Positions 26,201 through 28,323 of a stretch of 28,323 bases of DNA are shown here, one piece after another. Origin of the DNA: an uncultured Eubacteriales bacterium (lineage in GTDB: Bacteria > Bacillota > Clostridia > Christensenellales > Borkfalkiaceae); contig CATJZR010000060.1 in the NCBI GenBank assembly GCA_949745625.1, positions 1 through 28,323 on the forward strand, given 5' to 3'. Within the stretch, counting starts at the first letter, position 1. The number at the start of each line of letters is the position of its first letter. The notes beneath the pieces were generated by a model. It had not been told where the DNA came from. It ran no database searches and saw only the letters and a program-made list of their open reading frames with translations. Both the position numbers and the translations under genes were made by a program.

Positions 26201-28323
26201 ACGTATCCGGCTGGGTTGAGGACGACGAAAATTCATACGTAATGTTTGCGGACGGTCAAACTCTTTCAGAGGCAATAGCCGGCAAATTGGAATACGTAAT
26301 CTACGAGGACGGTGACCCGAATAAAACACCGTTAAAGCCTGAAGATATCGTCGGCGGTAAAACGTATTATATAGAATATGTTGTTAAGAACGGCAAGGAC
26401 GAAAACGGTATCGAATACGGCTACGGCATAAGACTCGCGTTTGCAGACGGTGTTCCTAATCCACTTGAATTCGGTACCGGCAACTACGGCGACCAGCCTA
26501 TAATCTGGCTGCCTGCGCCCGTTCTCAAAACGGCGGTTCTCGAATATAACGGCGAAGCTCAGACATTCGTAATAAACGATTTTGATACGGCTTACAAGCT
26601 GACTTATGCTAAACGCAACCAGTTGAACGCACTTTACTCGCTTGGACTCGGCGACGACGTGACCAGTTTCGTATACTTGCAGACGGCGAACGCCCTTACT
26701 GCAACCTCCGCAGGCTCGTATACGGCAGTAGTTCGTCTGCTCAGCAAGGTAAGGCTTTCGTGGTACGACAGCACGATTTACAGTGTTGACTCGAACGGAA
26801 ATCTCGTATATAAAGACGACGGTGCAACCGTTACTGATGCTGAAAGCCTGTTCAACAATAAATCGTTCATCTTAAACTATACGATTAAGCCCAAGAAGGT
26901 TCCCGTACTTACCGACGAAGATTTAGAAAAACTTTTAGGAATAATCGTGGGATACGACGGAACCGAAAAGGACGTTACCCAAGAGGCAAAGGATGTATTT
27001 GCAGAGCTTGAAGCCAAGTATGGCAAGATATTCGACTATGCAGGCAATAAGGGAACGGCGGCAGCAGAGTACGAGCTTACGATTACTCTTGCCGATTTGA
27101 ACAGCTGCTTCTGGTACGTTGGCGAACCTACCGAAAAAGAAGTGCAATATGACGGCTATGAGTTTAAGTACGTTGCGGACGGCGACGGATGGAAGCTCGT
27201 TCTCGTAAAGGTTGATGCTGACGGTAACGCAGAAATCGATTCCAGCGGTAACTACGTCGAATTCAAGTACGGAGAATACAACGCAAACGTAGAATATCTG
27301 CCAGAATTCGAAACGGAATTCGTAAAAATACGTCAGGACTCCGAACACCCCGAGTTTGACCTCGTTAATGCGGACGGAACCATAAAAACTGAAAACAGCT
27401 ACTGGCTTGTCGATGACGAAAGAGTCGAGCTTGACGACGGCACCTTCGTTACATTTACCTATGAAATGGACGAGAGTAATCCTTCGATTGTCGTCTGGTA
27501 CAGATACGATGCTGCGCTCAATGCGTACTTCCCCACCAGCGACCCTGACGAGGCAGAATACGTTAAACGTATTAAGCTCGATACCAATGCCGACGTTAAA
27601 TACGGTTATAAGGTAACGAAGACCGAGGACGTAAAGGAATACACTTACCTTTACAATAAGCTCACCGTAAACGGTAACGGCGACCCCGTTGCGATTCAGG
27701 ATAAAGACGGAAAGTTTATAGATACTTACCTATTCTTCAATGGCTCAGGCTACGAACTTCGCAAGTATGATTTGGATGCAAGCGGCAACTTCGTTTCCGA
27801 CGGTGCGAATCATTACGTGTTTGATGTCGTTGAAGCTACGTGCGATATTGTCGACGAAACCACTTATACGGTATCAGGCGGAAAATTTGTTGCGACTGTC
27901 GGCGGCGAGTATATGCTCAGGTATGTGCTTGACGGTACGAACAGAAAACAGCAGATTGTATACGCCAAGGATAAAGACGGCAATTTGATAGTAGATACCC
28001 AGTTCACTGTAGTTACTGAATTCGTTTACGAAGAAGTAACCGACAAAGAATATAAGATTAAATGGGAAATCAGCAGTGCCGTGCTTCCGATGCCTGAATT
28101 TGACGAGGCATTGATGCAACAGTACACGGGCGGTACGTTATACGCCAAAGACGTGCTTAAAGGCTTCCTTCCCGACCTTATGGAAATAGTCGAGGGCGGT
28201 GAAGGTGTAAACGCGGGAGAATACACTGCAAAAATCGTGCTTACGACTACGAACTCCAAGTGGGACCCTGCGGATACTACCGAGGATTACGTTCTTGTAA
28301 CGTGGCGTATAGACACTGCGAAA
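14155..28323 (+). CDS. Giant secreted modular repeat protein, 3' partial (paralog B)
   Basis: The frame runs open from ATG 14,155 to the window edge, 4,723 codons with no stop. The order is a signal sequence (residues about 1–40), an N-terminal domain (about 41–390), and 34 Ig-like/MBG-like modules. The module pattern is the same as in the upstream gene: a hinge ending in Pro, Y-[DN]-G, G-x-Y, N-Y-x-W, closing strand. Module for module it matches the upstream protein in the same order, so the two are tandem paralogs. The visible end (VTWRI) matches the upstream protein at about 12,961–12,975, which is about 300 codons before that gene's stop. If the ends also match, the full length is about 5,020 residues. 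It has its own promoter and RBS. It is probably exported and surface-exposed or matrix-forming; no enzymatic motif was recognised and the partner is unknown. Confidence 0.96.
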   Translation, partial: MKITGTKKLLIIFCAIMCALAAGLGVIFTRAATSGTVACAASDDHILPMAAGEKASDATSAADIEARAALAEATGLAPELISFYARSNNGTEKELYDAYLENDLMILDSILTFAEAYSVGEIESVSDISKEDWFISPDDASTYSTWSGSQIGLGDSWVNYYTSKSGGLTTESQYYRNSNFAMGYYVKWDQRRTWAYRHSRGKHNFMYYNIVWLEEGESYTFGYNLTKNIVNVFAETTSSLNFLSTSTLLTSGTHANTYSGYVRDYLFSDTKANEATNPNPIVRIDPDTSRNTYNDYLDEFGSTISPATTSYTLSGAGGGAGNKRMTIKPDAPSGAYMIVAQAGYDQSGNQFLGTSGSSTWRFRYNGDTAYGTGWENYSAYCTYATLVCRKGITKPELEFGEGVSSDLKSKTVSFNNEDHEMVINGDWGPGLMDYVISEWDNATSAWVPAAKNTSSANVKQSARGTRGSITKAGQLKFKAKNAGKYKVEIIPFRNWKVESDLTDESDRTPVVFEFTIKPQELSLPYIIDDGDGVDNTQNLKYVYRTNRTQYISIYPSPSVWTEYSVTSDRGNALSEFTWSTNGVLTLSQSEQDKYKISISLKYNTDTQTNLTWADGTTTPKVYTFEIGPMKVEVPDIIKDGVGGVTSFTKQVTYNGAYQTLSFMPVDESQLNINAINASTGEACGSDMLSIKDSTLTFTALDAGRYEMTVSVKDEFIFDDASLSLSLTYVLIIDEMPIDAPRLNEPSAVNNTKTVTYGGEKMPDGLEDWVATLAFANADQSRITWVSNTLSQQTWSDSDLVLAGRSAKTYDVTFKPNKNYKWKDGVIVPTYTLVIEKLKIGDPQLVRDDGDDDAVGKEFTNTSKLIRFDGKQHPFKIYLPTLDSVKDIIYTKASSVEFQYNGTFDREWDGDYVTYRTSSAGEYTFEIFPTQNYCWSDGSTGSKIFTFIIQPVDVQALHFYATNQWDTDIQRYYWSDALGGFHAILNFNGQPKTVRIGNPDAKDDSGKYVLTGDYAKYFYLLDENGAFINRSDEGLTGTAAKLLDGMTCDEGDGFLTLTMTTAGVYRVGVILGNPNFWWTETQETMVVYTLTINPEGVEVPTIEQDKCQGNDIYGHFGVDSMHGTYYNVNFALAIKLDDSEYQDIIEVLTPDGKIFKFVKNRTDSVVIAELEEALGKNKGTYTDWYNGTMYFYAKDQGEYTWTVRVTSSNHAWAGKTERELSFTLRIDRSPVSGLEMRYVGDTDENLNVLVGNATNVRGGDTNALTVRYELSTYSEKDKEFYFVRSDTKNLVDTGFSAQFGYSVNKFVMDSEFDVNDMSDVKEVNFDDEELRLSALDAGTYEIIITPTDNYCWNDPGKTTGPVKFTLVIKKLTIDTPLVILDDGSTTASGVKDAEYDHKYLTMQLDLLDFPKGYAIKSFEYVSTDKAEREAEGDLMPVKISGKGTLHAVDDINLGVDPDTVRMSVQAQSAGEYLLTVVVSNVNNYQLAAGFKLEYRFNIARRSVTLPEAYLDKVHLTEADAGKLTQTDPEVRAYVGTENAVRPDSENTLRAEFDSYFHSVYLYGDDIVLGDFEISVTGATENGMTEKKVFQPDAFIDNTTDEAGYFRLSAFGVNTYTITLKFVTRDFYWDKDISSSGQTRSYKFIITSKLIDVPTVSGYSQLTLIDNKYTVEFPYVKDVAGTVNDSHRMITLTHVEFGVVAGTTPVTTYAIINSKISSNSTANGVILTNYPKSIDDTYGTITMQTSLNGVDGGEAKVLFTYVIELNIDPNNMRWNTGAEGDTLTKYYEIKIVKQKVERPFIIDTVNSTGDEKHVTYTGADWVEALQIALIDTNLIDSVLSNNLTMTKDHKETFIAADLKEYKNVLLVSTDPEAGTYTVTARLLDPDNSEWEDCSTADVIFSLIVDKMQVSKPYIYIPDGSTEAQEGVVGWTKTVVYENDPVVIEHLMKVGNFWANSTVDPSLAAVSNVPDVMSYTVENGTLKTEAYNNTGTLDGDKFKDYFLNGLLSFGAENADKYIIKFKLSGNAVWDDGSTGDIDVTLIINKKTHTDLKIFDGETDTVTGNVEWRDDVTGNTKTYTYKLDSEGNPVVAFMQIENYDNTLMEYTGLISGTLSGSVGDGYLEDSGTGLGEINNGASYRVTAFNAGEYVIEFTLKDYANHRWEFADVATCTFTLNIKKLKLFKPVINIDYSLTNESVEGDTLTVDYDKNLHTILVQSLYGNVKNGVYSHIGDKYFTVADNTAVKNIAADPNYNPATHLTFFKAYDSMGVDLRIRDLFEDTTVFTNAILDPAYKYTGEHADELASIVDVNKNLSDLFRLTAYTPGDYYLTFKLTDSANMEWADTTAAEIDYKIVINKVMHDAPSVANGTATSQEYTGDKVTFTLNNAYNGIMTDGGKVTGTVSEKYEIIGYQGNDEALSDADAAGDFTSFDFEVKWFNGVLVLGFTEVGTYKVKVSITDSDFIGWNGTTDTYKEFDFTVSKRTVNADITFSAQDDPELDAKLREHQNFWYVTVKGGVDAEIVLTGLRDVPTATDWDQRLEFKVYYANVTDVTTELGSKTYSDTGNPFGLTKASKQPDGTYNMTIWYQEIGNGKGNIKRGKYLLYVVQVDTDGNHRLAIDPVPFEIEADPAPFKSDMLEWVYSRSTDPAGTPYTPLHNLGQTADNPFILDYEENVAFTFIPQLKAEYQGGYNNPSPIPVTFLDQLNTYFVTWDGSYNGVRIVSAAGDNFVSIIIKAADPDEYSFPDYEFKLYYKINKAKYNLSNLEWIYDTTVATEPYTYTYDGANKSVSIAAKAGTNMPTGLAPKTYRTSGTYVSLNNPGVQTAIPASNTNVMQFAGQYTTELVAFAVTDKNYETPVSTNPDSYEGSFDWTRTWTINPQHIVVDWVQGQTTGSDGTITTRSKPAVAGTHAGKFAYTYEVEDANEPSGWRQVNSITREPNTIVWYRATAYLKSGSGATDYARNYTFEFIGGNDPMAGNPLEFEVGGDDTEIFNHITVGGKIETDYEYTGNPFIAATVIDFDTSNGQITVADNIVILYYRRDPATGDPVGSPLAAAPSEIGNYIVVLKLRYSGTTEDFTLSEKTYEYNIVKAKLSVEDFEWRVKHNGMEARFDTSLGGKWIDVETDKEIIVDYDGKPYEVYLYTELATTVISFIIVDSSQINAGTYSSTAMETMDTAHYEFDSVNPPLLTFDWVIEKHYLDFKDVAWNYEEPFVFTVVNGKAKSFSARIENIPDYLSDKIEYKVYQGDIYVDGDISDSGSYTTTFKILEDKIDTANYELGSWPSAISLTLDWEIKRKAINVPVNDMSWTEFDGVQHNLLKPFGFDVDWNEYFDVDVTYADFEGNSEAYNGTANYGNKYYAYNAGTYTFGLKIKQVFNKDSSSNPINNIVWIVKDESGTRQTPNDQSVSYSVAKKELVVTGWMQNFELSYVVLAGNIDSTKFIDYKFYLGDKGEAGTEATLNDVLQSGGGDKFSMVPEIRSAYSGNITLTFEQENYKFISFVTPEITEENAQKVNGKPYIYGYTVNGVFTPFTNDQLASGDLYVTYSGDDITFKIYNWDTYYSNFVTVYGCSLDDLTQRDAGEYSLTLILRSDLEKPLYWGKTADNKIDRSAVTLTFKIRYKMLTIPELPSEVTYDGSVINILDKASNSTYAKLLAEYGDYVEISGNTAINAGEQTLYLNIKEEYGNAVRWDNGDEHGIVGTYSFAWKIIPVLIQKPDENLDVRIEYDGQAHSVFEILKGYDAENPTPEISTLMANINETGGRGIDAGSYEAVLSLPNENYAWCDASGNVLADRNPVKINWVISKKVIDFGNAFWGYMDGEEEVEYDIDNPFVFTVENGKPRNFTVEILGMPEILKICTSYSTNGVDGNSAGDVGTYTTTVTFDLSKLDRKNYEVGVVPDSISELVWKVIPREIALPEFDESWTEFDGELHDLPALLGLGEDWSEYLDIYVEYKESNSDSYEKYKGEDDYVVGYSNYTGFYYGFYKLTISIRYDAVITSANVKWFGGTAPDDVVIEVTELDINVSGWVEDDENSYVMFADGQTLSEAIAGKLEYVIYEDGDPNKTPLKPEDIVGGKTYYIEYVVKNGKDENGIEYGYGIRLAFADGVPNPLEFGTGNYGDQPIIWLPAPVLKTAVLEYNGEAQTFVINDFDTAYKLTYAKRNQLNALYSLGLGDDVTSFVYLQTANALTATSAGSYTAVVRLLSKVRLSWYDSTIYSVDSNGNLVYKDDGATVTDAESLFNNKSFILNYTIKPKKVPVLTDEDLEKLLGIIVGYDGTEKDVTQEAKDVFAELEAKYGKIFDYAGNKGTAAAEYELTITLADLNSCFWYVGEPTEKEVQYDGYEFKYVADGDGWKLVLVKVDADGNAEIDSSGNYVEFKYGEYNANVEYLPEFETEFVKIRQDSEHPEFDLVNADGTIKTENSYWLVDDERVELDDGTFVTFTYEMDESNPSIVVWYRYDAALNAYFPTSDPDEAEYVKRIKLDTNADVKYGYKVTKTEDVKEYTYLYNKLTVNGNGDPVAIQDKDGKFIDTYLFFNGSGYELRKYDLDASGNFVSDGANHYVFDVVEATCDIVDETTYTVSGGKFVATVGGEYMLRYVLDGTNRKQQIVYAKDKDGNLIVDTQFTVVTEFVYEEVTDKEYKIKWEISSAVLPMPEFDEALMQQYTGGTLYAKDVLKGFLPDLMEIVEGGEGVNAGEYTAKIVLTTTNSKWDPADTTEDYVLVTWRIDTAK
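14275..15324 (+). other. Distinct N-terminal domain of paralog B
   Basis: About 350 residues lie between the signal sequence and the first module. They start with an acidic/Ala-rich, probably helical stretch (residues about 50–130, for example ARAALAEATGLAPEL). From about residue 140 they become rich in Tyr, Trp, Ser, Thr and Gly (STWSGSQIGLGDSW, GYYVKWDQRRTWAYR), suggesting a beta domain. The last part is homologous to bases 1–225 of the upstream gene. The DNA is more A+T-rich than the module array: lines 14,761, 14,821 and 14,941 hold 19, 16 and 22 G/C of 60. I do not recognise the domain. Its place at the exported end, with unlike sequence, makes it a candidate binding or assembly head. 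Confidence 0.65.
23728..25545 (+). repeat. Six-module higher-order repeat, copy 1 (paralog B)
   Basis: Module starts are 23728, 24025, 24376, 24637, 24997 and 25267, types in the same order as in the upstream gene: FKDVAW, then WTEFDGVQHNLL, LVVTGW, a variable module, YVEISGNTAINAGE and YDGQAHSVFEIL. Unit length is 1,818 bp. The fifth module is closer to the same-position module of the upstream gene (shared EYG-x-Y-x-EISG and a later WDNG) than to the fifth module of the next copy, so the internal repeat is older than the gene duplication. Confidence 0.7.
25546..28323 (+). repeat. Six-module higher-order repeat, copy 2 (paralog B)
   Basis: Module starts are 25546, 25867, 26191, 26482, 26893 and 28078, opening FGNAFWGY, then ESWTEFDGELHDL, INVSGW, NYGDQP, the insertion-bearing fifth module, and the sixth module. 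The window edge falls almost exactly at the end of this unit. By comparison with the upstream gene, a truncated third copy of two modules and then the C-terminal tail should follow. Confidence 0.68.
27118..28056 (+). other. Long non-modular insertion inside the fifth module of copy 2 (paralog B)
   Basis: About 313 residues separate the conserved Trp (codon 27,112) from the closing strand (YKIKWEI). They contain repeated hairpin-like pieces with D-x-D/A-x-G-N turns: VLVKVDADGNAEID, IQDKDGKFIDTYLFF, YDLDASGNFVSDG and YAKDKDGNLIVD. The pieces recur at irregular spacing, so this looks like an internal expansion of the shorter insertion at 12,262–12,726. The turns resemble those of small beta-repeat proteins but no named family can be assigned. 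Edges are approximate. Confidence 0.6.

Larger units (their letters stand above)
15325..28323 (+). repeat. Array of 34 Ig-like/MBG-like modules (paralog B)
   Basis: Module starts: 15325, 15709, 16039, 16357, 16663, 17005, 17434, 17836, 18262, 18652, 19093, 19528, 19867, 20281, 20680, 21214, 21586, 22006, 22411, 22777, 23077, 23410, 23728, 24025, 24376, 24637, 24997, 25267, 25546, 25867, 26191, 26482, 26893 and 28078. Number n here pairs with number n of the 36 modules in the upstream gene. Clear anchor pairs are RIGNPD/RIGTPD (module 6), SVTLPEAYL/AISIPDAYY (10), FKLSGNAVWDDG/FSLSGNVAWDDG (13), FEIEADPAPF/FEIEADPSPF (18), WTEFDGVQHNLL/WTEYDGSQHDLL (24) and NYGDQPIIWLP/NYGSQPVIWIP (32). Boundaries are approximate by a few residues. 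Confidence 0.85.

Overview
The window is almost entirely two giant, same-strand protein-coding genes. The first (1–13,872) is cut by the left edge and has 4,623 visible codons. The second (14,155–28,323) has a clear start and runs off the right edge after 4,723 codons without a stop. Both encode very long chains of about 100-residue beta-sandwich-like modules, the kind found in secreted bacterial surface proteins (MBG/YDG-like or Ig-like, assigned by eye). No enzyme, transport, replication, mobile-element, CRISPR, tRNA or rRNA signal was seen.

The source looks bacterial. The second gene has a Sec-type signal sequence and a GGGAG ribosome binding site, with a SigA/sigma-70 promoter (TTGACA, 18-bp spacer, TATAAT with TG extension) upstream. 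An intrinsic terminator with a strong stem and U-rich arm ends the first gene. The repeat DNA is near 45–50% G+C in most lines I counted, and the gap is A+T-rich. Giant MBG-like repeat proteins with this Shine-Dalgarno style fit a Clostridia-type gut Firmicute best, but that is a weak inference and no taxonomic marker is present.

Layout: 1–225 is the end of an N-terminal domain. 226–13,578 holds 36 modules. 13,579–13,869 is a Pro/Val/Glu-rich tail with no recognised anchor. 13,873–14,154 is a 282-bp gap with terminator, promoter, a small 5'UTR hairpin and RBS. 14,155–14,274 encodes the signal sequence, 14,275–15,324 a distinct N-terminal domain, and 15,325–28,323 34 modules.

The main result is that the two proteins are full-length tandem paralogs. 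Each module of the second matches, in order and one-for-one, a module of the first, over 34 consecutive modules. The N-terminal domains match too, which predicts that about 326 codons of the first gene lie upstream of the window and that the second gene needs roughly 290 more codons downstream. In the last third of both proteins the modules form a six-module higher-order repeat of about 2 kb, and a non-modular insertion sits in the same slot in both but is about twice as long in the second. The likely product is a pair of very long extracellular fibres or adhesins, transcribed from separate promoters. What they bind, and how the first stays attached to the cell, cannot be read from the sequence.
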